DNA from: CAMTWB01 sp037441775
GTDB taxonomy: Bacteria; Desulfobacterota; Syntrophia; Syntrophales; CAMTWB01
NCBI GenBank assembly: GCA_037441775.1
Contig: JBBIRO010000007.1
Coordinates: 68,194 to 132,193, forward strand
Direction: 5' to 3'
DNA length: 64,000 nt
Shown here one piece after another: positions 41,520 to 49,511 of the stretch (position 1 is its first letter; each line of letters begins with the position of its first letter). The notes under the pieces were generated by a model that made no database searches, was not told the DNA's origin, and worked only from the letters and a program-made list of their open reading frames with translations. A program made the position numbers and the translations under genes.

Positions 41520-43418
41520 ATGGCTTTAAATAGAAAAATTGCCTATATTGATCTTACCTCGGGGAAGATCGAAACCGCCTCAATCCCGGTCTCATGGCGA
41601 AAGAAGTTCCTGGGCGGCCGGGGACTCGACGCCTATCTGCTCTACAAAAACGTCCCTGCCGGCTGTGACCCGCTGGGGCCGGACAATGCGTTGATCATAA
41701 GCGCCGGCCTCCTGGTGGGAACCATGGCCTCAGCCTCGGCCCGAACCCACATCATGGCCAAGTCGCCTTTGACCAATTACTTAGGCTCGGCCAACATGGG
41801 CGGTTTTTTCGCCCCGGAGATGCGCTGGGCCGGTTTTGACCACTTGGTGATCCGGGGTCGCGCCGAGCGGCCCGTCTATATCTACATTCATGATGGCGAG
41901 ATTGAAATTCGCAATGCGGAGCGTCTCTGGGGTCAGGGCGTCTATGAAACCCAGAAAATTATCAGAGAACTTTTGGGCGACGAGGAGACCCAGTCGTTAT
42001 GTATCGGTCAGGCAGGAGAGAGACTGGTTCGCTTTGCCAATGTCATGACGGGTCGGAAGAACGCCGCCGGCCGTACCGGCATGGGGGCAGTCATGGGATC
42101 CAAAAACCTCAAGGCGGTGGCCTGCCGGGGGACAATGGATCTGGCTATCTCGCATCCGCTGGAGGCTCTGGAGTACAATAAAAAAATCATTGACCAGGTG
42201 ATCTCAACCAAAGTCTCGCAGATCATGCAACGCTGGGGCACCCCCTTCATCTATGGCGTAACCAACACCACCGGCCTAGTGCGGACGAAAAACTTTCAGG
42301 AAAATCAGCTTACCAACAGCGAAGACATCGAATGCGAAAACATTGACCGTTACTCGTTTGGAACCGAGGGTTGCTTCGGCTGCCAGGTACACTGCCGCCA
42401 TCGCTACATTATCAAAGAGGGAGCATATGCCGGCATCTACGCCCAGGGACCGGAATATACCTCTCAGGGGGCATTCGGCGCCGAAGTTGGCTGCCGGAGC
42501 ATGGACACGGTTTTGACCTGCAATCATCTGGTCAACGACTATGGCATAGATACCCTCGAAGTGGGCAGTATGATGGCCTGGGCGATGGAACTCTACGAAA
42601 AGGGGATCATCACCGAAAAAGATACGGACGGCCTGAGCCTGGAGTGGGGCAATGACCAGGCGGTGATCGAAATGGTCAAACGGATCGCCTTTCGCGAGGG
42701 ACTGGGAGATATCCTGGCCGAAGGACCCCTGCGGGCCGCGGAGAAATTCGGGCCGGAGAGCAAAAAATATTTGATCCAGGTAAAGGGGATGAGCAACCTG
42801 CATTCCGATGAACGGGCCACCCCGGCTCTGGCGCTGAATGTCGCCGTTTCCTCTCGGGGGTCGGATCACCTGCGGGGCCGGCCGGCAATCGATCTATACA
42901 ACCTTCCCCTTAAGGTATTGGAGGAGGTTTACCGCAGCCCCGACGGCTACGACGGACCGCTTACCAACAGCTATTCGGAGTATATCGGCAAGGCCCGCAT
43001 GGTCATGTGGCAGGAGCTGGTTTACATGGCGGTGGATTCGTTGGGCATATGCAAGTACCATACGGTGTTCTTAAGCCCTAACCATCTGGCTTTCGGGGAA
43101 TTCAGCCATCTGGTCAAGCTCAACTGCGGGCTGGAAGTGACTCCGCGAGACATCTGGGACATCGCCAACCGCTGCTATACCATTGAACGGCTATTTAATA
43201 TCCGGGAGGGGTTGACCCGCCGGGATGACTGGCTGTCGGACCGGTATTTCGACGAGCCCACCAAGCTGGGGCTGCCTGTCGCGCGCGGAAAGGCCATCGA
43301 CCGGGAAAAGTTCCGGGCTCTTCTAGATGAGTATTACCGGCTGCATGAGTGGGATGAAGAGGGGATGCCTCTAAATTCGTTGTCCGAACGCTTGGGGTTG
43401 GATGAATTGTTACGCTAA
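41520..43418 (+). CDS. aor: Tungsten-type aldehyde:ferredoxin oxidoreductase
   Basis: Oxidises aldehydes to acids (or the reverse at low potential) at a tungsten bis-pterin site, with ferredoxin as partner. The 632-residue protein has the AOR N-terminal domain (KKFLGGRGLDAYLLYKN, LTNYLGSANMGG) and all four cluster cysteines: Cys285, Cys288 and Cys292 in CFGCQVHC, and Cys511 in DSLGICKYH, at nearly the same spacing as in Pyrococcus AOR. AAGGAG precedes the ATG at 41520. Downstream lie a polyferredoxin and a MoaD-like protein; the FAD subunit gene is 4 kb upstream. Substrate cannot be read from sequence. Confidence 0.93.
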   Translation: MALNRKIAYIDLTSGKIETASIPVSWRKKFLGGRGLDAYLLYKNVPAGCDPLGPDNALIISAGLLVGTMASASARTHIMAKSPLTNYLGSANMGGFFAPEMRWAGFDHLVIRGRAERPVYIYIHDGEIEIRNAERLWGQGVYETQKIIRELLGDEETQSLCIGQAGERLVRFANVMTGRKNAAGRTGMGAVMGSKNLKAVACRGTMDLAISHPLEALEYNKKIIDQVISTKVSQIMQRWGTPFIYGVTNTTGLVRTKNFQENQLTNSEDIECENIDRYSFGTEGCFGCQVHCRHRYIIKEGAYAGIYAQGPEYTSQGAFGAEVGCRSMDTVLTCNHLVNDYGIDTLEVGSMMAWAMELYEKGIITEKDTDGLSLEWGNDQAVIEMVKRIAFREGLGDILAEGPLRAAEKFGPESKKYLIQVKGMSNLHSDERATPALALNVAVSSRGSDHLRGRPAIDLYNLPLKVLEEVYRSPDGYDGPLTNSYSEYIGKARMVMWQELVYMAVDSLGICKYHTVFLSPNHLAFGEFSHLVKLNCGLEVTPRDIWDIANRCYTIERLFNIREGLTRRDDWLSDRYFDEPTKLGLPVARGKAIDREKFRALLDEYYRLHEWDEEGMPLNSLSERLGLDELLR

Positions 43419-43465
43419 GCTATTGCGACTTATTACGAGTTCGTCGATATAAAAGGAGATCGTTT

Positions 43466-43969
43466 ATGTCCGAAAAAATCTTGGTTGTTGATCCGGAGCG
43501 ATGCACCGGTTGCCGACTATGCGAAATAGTGTGTTCCGTGAAACATACCGGGGTGAGCAACCCCTCCCGTTCCCGGATCAGGGTAATCAAATGGGAAAAC
43601 GAAGGGTTTTACCTGCCCATGAAATGCCAGCAATGTCAGGATGCTCCCTGTATGGCGGTTTGCCCAAAGGGCGCCATTTACCAGGACCAGGAACTAAAAA
43701 GAATCCGGGTGGATCACGATATTTGTATTGGCTGCCGCAGTTGCATCTCCGCCTGTCCTTTTGGGGCCATCGGCTGGGATAGTGCGCAAAGCCGCGTTTT
43801 CAAATGTGACCTCTGTTCCGGCGATCCCCAGTGTGCCCGTTTTTGCGACATGAAAGCGGTAGATTATTTGGATGCCCGAAAAGCTCAGCTTGCGAAAATG
43901 AGGGAAGCGGCGGAGAACTATGCTGAATTGTTGCGCCGGCACGGACATCTTGCGGTAGAGGCGCGATAA
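43466..43969 (+). CDS. Polyferredoxin partner of AOR, four [4Fe-4S] clusters
   Basis: 167-residue electron-transfer subunit with four cysteine groups: CTGCRLCEIVC, CQQCQDAPCMAVCP, CIGCRSCISACP and CDLCSGDPQCARFC. It resembles the ferredoxin at 36943 and is probably the direct partner of AOR, since it follows within 50 bases. AAGGAG precedes the ATG. Part of the 47-base gap (around 43425-43448) has a short copy of the dispersed repeat end. Confidence 0.92.
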   Translation: MSEKILVVDPERCTGCRLCEIVCSVKHTGVSNPSRSRIRVIKWENEGFYLPMKCQQCQDAPCMAVCPKGAIYQDQELKRIRVDHDICIGCRSCISACPFGAIGWDSAQSRVFKCDLCSGDPQCARFCDMKAVDYLDARKAQLAKMREAAENYAELLRRHGHLAVEAR

Positions 43970-43972
43970 AAC

Positions 43973-44257
43973 ATGAAAATCCACCTGGAAATTCTTGGGA
44001 TGCCTGACCTGGCTAAAATACTGGGCAAAACGCGAGAAATAGAGTTACCCCGGGGAACCGTTGGCGGCCTGATTGAATTTCTTGTAAAAGAATACAGCCC
44101 GAAGGTGGAACGGCTGCTTTTGGACGTCAATGGCCAGTTGGACGTAACGATCCAAATAATCCTCAACGATCAATTCCTGCCTCGGGATAGTATCTCCCGG
44201 CAGGAACTTAAGGATGGGGATCACCTGAAATTAATGCTCCTGGTGGGGGGCGGATAG
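43973..44257 (+). CDS. MoaD/ThiS-family sulfur carrier protein
   Basis: 94 residues with a ubiquitin-like layout and the C-terminal glycines (MLLVGGG) required for adenylation and thiocarboxylation. MoaD-like proteins of this length are regularly encoded next to tungsten AORs, where they are thought to serve tungstopterin synthesis; no moaE or moeB is nearby. It starts three bases after the ferredoxin stop, so it belongs to the same operon and is its last gene. Confidence 0.88.
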   Translation: MKIHLEILGMPDLAKILGKTREIELPRGTVGGLIEFLVKEYSPKVERLLLDVNGQLDVTIQIILNDQFLPRDSISRQELKDGDHLKLMLLVGGG

Positions 44258-44696
44258 TGAAATGGGGCCACCCATTAAAAGGCTCCTTGTCAAGTGAGAA
44301 AAATATACCCGCCGCGGGAAAACAATTTTTCTTAGGCCATTTAAATCGTCCTGGGTTGTCATAGTTATCTTTTCTGACGCCGTAGTTTCGTTACGCTTTG
44401 GTGTCAGTCTTTATAAAATCGTAAAAACAACGCCTTTAACATTGTTGCACGCCGGCAGGGATTCCGATCCAATGGTTATGTTCTTATGCTGGGAGATGAT
44501 AGACACATAACCAATCAATCCGCCTGACCCTCGTTTTCGGGCGCGGCCTAGAGCCGTTGAGCATTGAGGGCCGGTATTCCGGGGAGCGGGGAGATATTAT
44601 TTGCTTCCGCGGAAACAGTTTTGTATGATTCCTTGGGCTGACCCAAAGTAAGAAAAATCGTTCCATAGTCATAGGAAAGGGGAAAGAGAGGCAAGC
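44258..44696. other. Long intergenic region with inverted repeats before the DUF2284 gene
   Basis: About 440 bases without a credible gene. Inverted repeats are visible: TGACGCC/GGTGTCA at 44375-44381 and 44400-44406, TGGTTATGT/ACATAACCA at 44473-44481 and 44505-44513 with a 23-base loop, and the short palindrome TTCCGCGGAA near 44607. They may be operators, a terminator of the AOR operon, or a structured leader. I cannot match them to a known riboswitch by eye. Confidence 0.4.
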
Positions 44697-45242
44697 ATGG
44701 AAAAAGCCGACCAAAGACGCATCGAAATAATCGCCCAGGACCAGGGAATCGAAGATTTCCAGTGGATCGACCCTCAAAGGGTCGTTATCGGACAGTGGGT
44801 AAGGGAAAAATGCCTTTACGGCTGCCCCCGCTACGGACTTAAGGCGTGCTGTCCACCGGAGGTACCGTCAATAGCAGACTGCCGTAATTTGTTTCAGGAG
44901 TTTCAGGCAGGGGTGTTCTTTCACCTCACCAAACAATTTGAAGACCCGGGGCTGCGATCGGGGTGGGCGCGGGAGGTAAACAAAAAGGCGCTGGCCTTCG
45001 AGCGCCAGGTTTTTCTGGCGGGATTTTACAAGGCCCTGGTCTTTCCTCCGGCCCCCTGCAGCATCTGCAATGAATGCCAGCCAAACAAAAGGGAGTGCCG
45101 CAATCCCTCTCTGGCCCGCCCGACGCTCGAGGCCTATGGCGTTGACGTTTTCACCACGGCCCGCAATACCGGATACCCGATTGATGTGCTCAATCGCTAC
45201 GACCAGGAGACAAACCGCTACGGTTTGCTTCTGGTGGAGTAG
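44697..45242 (+). CDS. DUF2284 predicted metal-binding protein
   Basis: 181 residues with many cysteines in the DUF2284 pattern: REKCLYGCPRYGLKACCPPE near the N-terminus and PCSICNECQPNKRECRNPSL in the middle, suggesting one or two iron-sulfur or other metal sites. The function of the family is not established. Its place after the AOR/MoaD operon suggests a link to metal or electron flow, but this is inference. GGAAAGG lies upstream of the ATG. Confidence 0.85.
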   Translation: MEKADQRRIEIIAQDQGIEDFQWIDPQRVVIGQWVREKCLYGCPRYGLKACCPPEVPSIADCRNLFQEFQAGVFFHLTKQFEDPGLRSGWAREVNKKALAFERQVFLAGFYKALVFPPAPCSICNECQPNKRECRNPSLARPTLEAYGVDVFTTARNTGYPIDVLNRYDQETNRYGLLLVE

Positions 45243-45258
45243 GATGAAAATAATATAT

Positions 45259-45377
45259 TGACGAGCTCGTAAAAGGTTACACTTCCCCTTCCCGTGGGGA
45301 TAAAGGGGAGGGTCATGTGAACTTTTTACAAATCAGCCCTAAATGCAATTTTTTTTCGACTTTTTACGAGAGCGTCA
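45259..45377. repeat. Dispersed repeat, MITE-like copy before ribD
   Basis: Left end TGACGAGCTCGTAAAAGGT (45259-45277) and right end GACTTTTTACGAGAGCGTCA (45358-45377) are imperfect inverted repeats related to the 19928 and 27296 copies. The interior has a C/G-rich hairpin (CCCCTTCCC/GGGGAGGG region at about 45284-45312). No FMN riboswitch features are seen in this gap. Confidence 0.65.
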
Positions 45378-45408
45378 TATTGGCTGAATTTAAGCATGAG
45401 GACAGGTC

Positions 45409-46536
45409 ATGACCGATGAGGTATTCATGAAAAGGGCGATTGCTCTGGCCAAACGGGGAATGGGGCGGGTCAGCCCGAACCCCTTAGTTGGGGCGGTGAT
45501 AGTCAAGGACGGTCAAATTATCGCCGAAGGGTATCACCATTGCTGCGGGGATGCCCATGCCGAGATCGATGCCATCGGCCAGGCCAGGGAAACTATAGAG
45601 GGCGCAACTATTTACGTCAATCTGGAGCCCTGCTGCCATCAGGGCCGGACGCCGGCCTGTGTGGATACTATCATCCGCCATCGGCCCGCCAGGTTGGTAG
45701 TGGGCACCCTGGACCCCAACCCGCTCGTCTCCGGCCGCGGGTTGGAAATTCTCGCCCGACAGGGGATAAACATCACCGTGGGTATCCTTGAACGGGAATG
45801 TCGACGTTTGAACGAGGTATTTTTCAAATGGATGGAAACCGGCCTGCCCTTTGTCACCCTGAAGTACGCCCAGAGCATGGATGGCAGAATCGGCACTAGC
45901 AGCGGTCACTCCCGCTGGATAAGCTCGCCTGGGTCTCTTAAGTTTGCCCATCGCCTGCGGGCCTGTCATGACGCGATCATCGTGGGCAGCGGTACAGTGC
46001 TTAAGGATGATCCGGAATTAACCACGCGGTTGGTAAGGGGCAAAAACCCCGTGAGAATTGTCGTTGACTCCCGGTTGTCCTTGCCGCTGGAAGCCCACGT
46101 TCTGCAAAACCAAGACCAGGCCCGAACGATCATCGTCACGACTGATCAGGCCGACAGCAGCAAACTAAAGCTGCTTGCCGTCGCAGGCATCGAAGTCATC
46201 TTTTGCGGCCAGAGCTCCTCCGCCGGTAAGATCGATCTGGAGCGGCTCATTGCCATCCTGGGACAAAAAGGCCTGACCTCGCTTTTGGTCGAAGGAGGCT
46301 CAAAACTGCTTACGTCTTTTTTATCCGCTCGTCTGGCCGATCGCCTGCTGGTGATTCAGGCGCCGAAGATCATCGGGTCGGGAATTGAAGCGGTGGGCGC
46401 TTTGGGCGTTGTTGAAATGGCGGAGGCCATCCGGGTTGATGTAATCGGCATCAGGCGGCTGGGCGGAGATATTCTCATCGATGGACGGATCGATCGAGCT
46501 TCGGGTCCGCCCCGATCCCGTCAATCGCCCGGCTGA
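45409..46536 (+). CDS. ribD: Bifunctional diaminohydroxyphosphoribosylaminopyrimidine deaminase / 5-amino-6-(5-phosphoribosylamino)uracil reductase
   Basis: Second and third steps of riboflavin synthesis. N-terminal deaminase domain with HAEIDAI and the zinc cysteines in EPCCHQGRTPACV; C-terminal reductase domain from about residue 147 (VTLKYAQSMDGRIGTSSGHS, LLVEGGSKLL). 375 residues, complete. It is split away from ribE-ribBA-ribH at 27.5-29.9 kb. A dispersed repeat fills the upstream gap. Confidence 0.97.
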   Translation: MTDEVFMKRAIALAKRGMGRVSPNPLVGAVIVKDGQIIAEGYHHCCGDAHAEIDAIGQARETIEGATIYVNLEPCCHQGRTPACVDTIIRHRPARLVVGTLDPNPLVSGRGLEILARQGINITVGILERECRRLNEVFFKWMETGLPFVTLKYAQSMDGRIGTSSGHSRWISSPGSLKFAHRLRACHDAIIVGSGTVLKDDPELTTRLVRGKNPVRIVVDSRLSLPLEAHVLQNQDQARTIIVTTDQADSSKLKLLAVAGIEVIFCGQSSSAGKIDLERLIAILGQKGLTSLLVEGGSKLLTSFLSARLADRLLVIQAPKIIGSGIEAVGALGVVEMAEAIRVDVIGIRRLGGDILIDGRIDRASGPPRSRQSPG

Positions 46537-46591
46537 TGGTTCCCACGGCATAGTCGGCCCGTTCGCATTCATCTCAAGTGAGAGGAAGATT

Positions 46592-46957
46592 TTAACTTTC
46601 TCCGCCGTCAGTATTTTCCGGACGGGAAATACTGACCTTGCCGTTTAATCTTGCGCCTGCCTCGACCACCAATTGGCGGCAGCGGATGTTTGCTTCCACT
46701 TCCGCGGTGGCGAGGAGGGTGAGTTTGTCGGCCACGTCAATTTCTCCTTTGAAGGTGCCGGCGACAGACAGAGACGAGACCTGGATTGTGGCTGTTACCA
46801 GGCTATCTTTTTCGATAAATACCGAATCGCCCTGGATGGCGCCGTCTGCGGTACCCTCAATGATCAGATGTCCCCTGGTATGTATGGAGCCGCTGATGCT
46901 GCAGCCGCTGTTGATGATTGTAACGTTCTTATCAGCAGATTTGAATAGTGACTTCAT
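46592..46957 (-). CDS. Bactofilin (polymer-forming cytoskeletal protein)
   Basis: 121 residues dominated by the right-handed beta-helix bactofilin domain, with repeating turns such as SGSIHTRGHLIIEGTADG and GTFKGEIDVADKLTLLATA, and short unstructured ends. Bactofilins polymerise without nucleotide and position cell-wall or pilus machinery. Just downstream of a RodZ-like gene, which fits a cell-shape unit. Confidence 0.92.
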   Translation of the reverse strand: MKSLFKSADKNVTIINSGCSISGSIHTRGHLIIEGTADGAIQGDSVFIEKDSLVTATIQVSSLSVAGTFKGEIDVADKLTLLATAEVEANIRCRQLVVEAGARLNGKVSISRPENTDGGES

Positions 46958-46991
46958 AATTGTGGTTTATAAGGGAGTGGTCTTATCAATC

Positions 46992-47762
46992 TCATGGCAG
47001 TCTAATGTGCACTACCTCGCCCGATTTCCCGATAACGCCAATATCCTTACCCTGGAATAACAGAACAAGCCCGCCCGCATTGCCGATATCGATTAAAAAA
47101 TGCTGATCTGCGTAACGCTCAATTCGCTCGCCGGGGTTCATCAGCAATTGATAGGGAGGATTCCTGTCCGCTCTAATGCGCAGCCAGGTCACTTCACGGG
47201 CCTCAATGACCAGGTGATACTTTCCTGTGGATAGCGTTTCGCCTGATACCATGTTTTTCCCGGTTGTCGCAAGCGCCGTTTCTTTTTTGACCGTCTGGCC
47301 TGCCCTTGCCGGCTCATTTACTGTTGCCAAGGAGGGATGATCGACCGATTTGCCTGCGTTCCGAAATAAATTAAAACCGTAATTGGAAAAGATAAAAAAA
47401 CCGGCCAGGATTGCCAAAAGGCCCGCTAAAATGGCGGCGTATATCCATCTGCGGGCGCGGACGTTTTCAAGAAAATTTGTTCCCGGCTGATTCTTATGGT
47501 TTTCCCCACCCTGAATAATAACCGGTTTAGAGATGGAACTTAGATACTTGTCATAATCAGTTAGTATGGCATTGCTGTCGCAGCCCAGCAGTTCGGTGTA
47601 ATCCCGGATAAATTTTCGGGTATATACGGCAGGCGGCAGGGATGTATAATCCGCCTGCTCGATGGCAGCGAGAAACTTGACGCTTATTCTGGTCTGCCGA
47701 AAAACATCGTCTAAGGATAATCCGCGATCTTCTCGGCAGGTTTTCAGGTCGGCGTTTTCCAT
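46992..47762 (-). CDS. RodZ-like helix-turn-helix membrane protein
   Basis: N-terminal Cro-type HTH (DRGLSLDDVFRQTRISVKFL, AIEQADY), one membrane helix (RWIYAAILAGLLAILAGFFI), and a C-terminal DUF4115 beta domain (ITWLRIRADRNP-like region). RodZ links MreB to the cell wall; no mreB is nearby. The start at ATG 47762 has AGGA upstream and matches where HTH similarity begins. About 256 residues. Divergent from tupA. Confidence 0.85.
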   Translation of the reverse strand: MENADLKTCREDRGLSLDDVFRQTRISVKFLAAIEQADYTSLPPAVYTRKFIRDYTELLGCDSNAILTDYDKYLSSISKPVIIQGGENHKNQPGTNFLENVRARRWIYAAILAGLLAILAGFFIFSNYGFNLFRNAGKSVDHPSLATVNEPARAGQTVKKETALATTGKNMVSGETLSTGKYHLVIEAREVTWLRIRADRNPPYQLLMNPGERIERYADQHFLIDIGNAGGLVLLFQGKDIGVIGKSGEVVHIRLP

Positions 47763-47860
47763 AGTTGTGAATTCCTGATGGTGGAGTGCCTCAGGCAATA
47801 TTTAATATCTGATGACTTCCCTAAAGTAAAGAAAAGAGTTAGGGGCCGCCATGATTAACC

Positions 47861-47889
47861 TTGAAGTTTTATGGCATTATTGGTAACTT
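47861..47889 (+). promoter_or_regulatory. Possible promoter of tupABC
   Basis: TTGAAG at 47861-47866, 17-base spacer, TAACTT at 47884-47889, about 57 bases before tupA, in the gap divergent to the RodZ-like gene. The match is moderate. I see no clear ModE/TunR operator. Confidence 0.4.
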
Positions 47890-47945
47890 GAAAGCATGGT
47901 AATTGGGGCGACAGTTGCCGGAGATTAGCTATTGGAGGGAAGGTG

Positions 47946-48812
47946 ATGTTTCGGCGGTTATCAGGCGTGTTCTGGCCGGCCTGGGCGCTTTTGTTGGTGG
48001 CGCTGCTGTTCGCTGTGACAGCTTCTGGTTCCTTGCGGGAACGAAGGACGGTCATTGTAGCATTAGGAACGACGATTGTAGACTCCGGTCTCCTGGATGA
48101 ATTGCAGGTTGCTTTCGAGAAAAAGACCGGGTATTTTCTCAAGCCCTTGGCTGTAGGTTCAGGACAGGCCATGGCGATGGGTCGGCGGGGCGAGGCGGAT
48201 GCCCTTCTGGTCCATGATCCGGCTTTGGAAAAAGAATTTGTCGCGGCCGGTCATGGGATCAACCGGCGTCTGGTAATGTATAATTACTACTTAATGGTAG
48301 GGCCGTCCCGTGACCCGGCGGGAATAGCCGGGGTCGGATCGGTGCAGGAAGCTTTGAGACGGATTGCAGCGACGGGCGCCCCCTTTATTTCCCGTGGGGA
48401 TAGTTCTGGCAACGACCGCCTCGAAAAATCCCTCTGGCGTGAAATAGGCTTGGATCCGGCGGGCGCTCGCTGGTACCAGGAAACCGGTCTGGGAATGGGT
48501 CACACCCTTCAGGTTGCGGCGGACAAGGAGGCCTATGTCCTGGTTGATCAAGCCACCTATTTTGCTTTCCAGGGCAGGCTTGGGCTACTGATTTATGTCC
48601 GGGAAAGCAAGAAACTTGTCAACCTCTATCATGTCATTGAGGTGAATCCTGCCCGCTGGCCGAAAGTCAACAAGGCCGGGGCGGCAGCCTTTGCAGATTT
48701 TCTTTTATCTTCTCATTTTCAGCAAATACTGGCTAATTTTCATAGATCAAAAAATCAGGAACCGGTTTTTTTTACCGGTAAAAACAGAAAAGAAGAGGAG
48801 TTCAGGCAATAG
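47946..48812 (+). CDS. tupA: Tungstate ABC transporter substrate-binding protein, TupA-type
   Basis: Secreted oxyanion-binding protein of 288 residues with an N-terminal membrane signal (WALLLVALLFAVTASG). The Tup layout is clear: VDSGLLDELQVAFEKKTGYF, AVGSGQAMAMGRRGEADALL, VHDPALEKEFV, SRGDSSGNDRLEKSLW. Classical TupA has a TTTS binding motif before DSGLL; here it reads GTTIVDSGLL, and SRGDDSGT is SRGDSSGN, so ligand contacts differ. ATG 47946 follows GGAGGG; a GTG codon just before it is also in frame. Leads tupABC. Confidence 0.87.
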   Translation: MFRRLSGVFWPAWALLLVALLFAVTASGSLRERRTVIVALGTTIVDSGLLDELQVAFEKKTGYFLKPLAVGSGQAMAMGRRGEADALLVHDPALEKEFVAAGHGINRRLVMYNYYLMVGPSRDPAGIAGVGSVQEALRRIAATGAPFISRGDSSGNDRLEKSLWREIGLDPAGARWYQETGLGMGHTLQVAADKEAYVLVDQATYFAFQGRLGLLIYVRESKKLVNLYHVIEVNPARWPKVNKAGAAAFADFLLSSHFQQILANFHRSKNQEPVFFTGKNRKEEEFRQ

Positions 48813-49511
48813 GTGGACTTGATTATCGATGGGATTGTAAAAGCTTTTTACCTCCTGATTACCTTTGATCCGGAGATTATGGGGGTGATGTTCCTTTCCT
48901 TGAAGGTATCCGGTACAGCGACCATTATCAGCATGTTTCTGGGGATATTCCTGGGAACCTGGATCGCCTTGACTGGTTTTCCCGGCAAGCGTTTCGCCAT
49001 TAGTATCGTCAATACCGGAATGGCCCTGCCGCCGGTGGTGGTAGGGCTTTTCGTCACCATTTTCCTCTGGCGCAGCGGTCCTTTTGGCTTTTTTGACATT
49101 CTGTATACGCCGACCGCCATGATCATTGCTCAGGCGATGATTGCCACGCCAATTGTGACCGGTATTTCGCTTGCGGCGATCCAGCATCTGCCCGGGCAGC
49201 TGCGGCTGCAGATAATAACTTTGGGCGCCACCCGGGCCCAGTTGATCTGGCTTTTACTGAAGGAGGCCCGGCTTCCCCTTCTGGCTGCGGTCATGGCCGG
49301 TTTCGGCGGTGTTATCTCTGAGGTGGGTGCATCCATGATGGTAGGCGGCAATATCAAAGGCTATTCCCGGGTGTTAACCACGGCGACCGTCATGGAGACG
49401 GGACGCGGTAATTTCGCCATCGCCATTGCCTTGAGCATCCTCCTGTTTCTTTTAGCCTTTTTCATTAACGCCGTACTCACCAATATCCAGCAGCGTGAAA
49501 AGTCCAGATGA
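48813..49511 (+). CDS. tupB: Tungstate ABC transporter permease, TupB-type
   Basis: 232-residue inner-membrane permease with about five to six hydrophobic helices and the ABC permease EAA loop region (ATRAQLIWLLLKEARLPLLA). The FGGVISEVGASMMVGGNIKG stretch is typical of TupB. The start codon is GTG, directly after the tupA stop. Overlaps tupC by four bases. Confidence 0.92.
   Translation: MDLIIDGIVKAFYLLITFDPEIMGVMFLSLKVSGTATIISMFLGIFLGTWIALTGFPGKRFAISIVNTGMALPPVVVGLFVTIFLWRSGPFGFFDILYTPTAMIIAQAMIATPIVTGISLAAIQHLPGQLRLQIITLGATRAQLIWLLLKEARLPLLAAVMAGFGGVISEVGASMMVGGNIKGYSRVLTTATVMETGRGNFAIAIALSILLFLLAFFINAVLTNIQQREKSR

Noticed and set aside
45243..45408. FMN riboswitch before ribD
   Set aside because: The conserved RFN-element blocks are absent; the gap is explained by a dispersed repeat.
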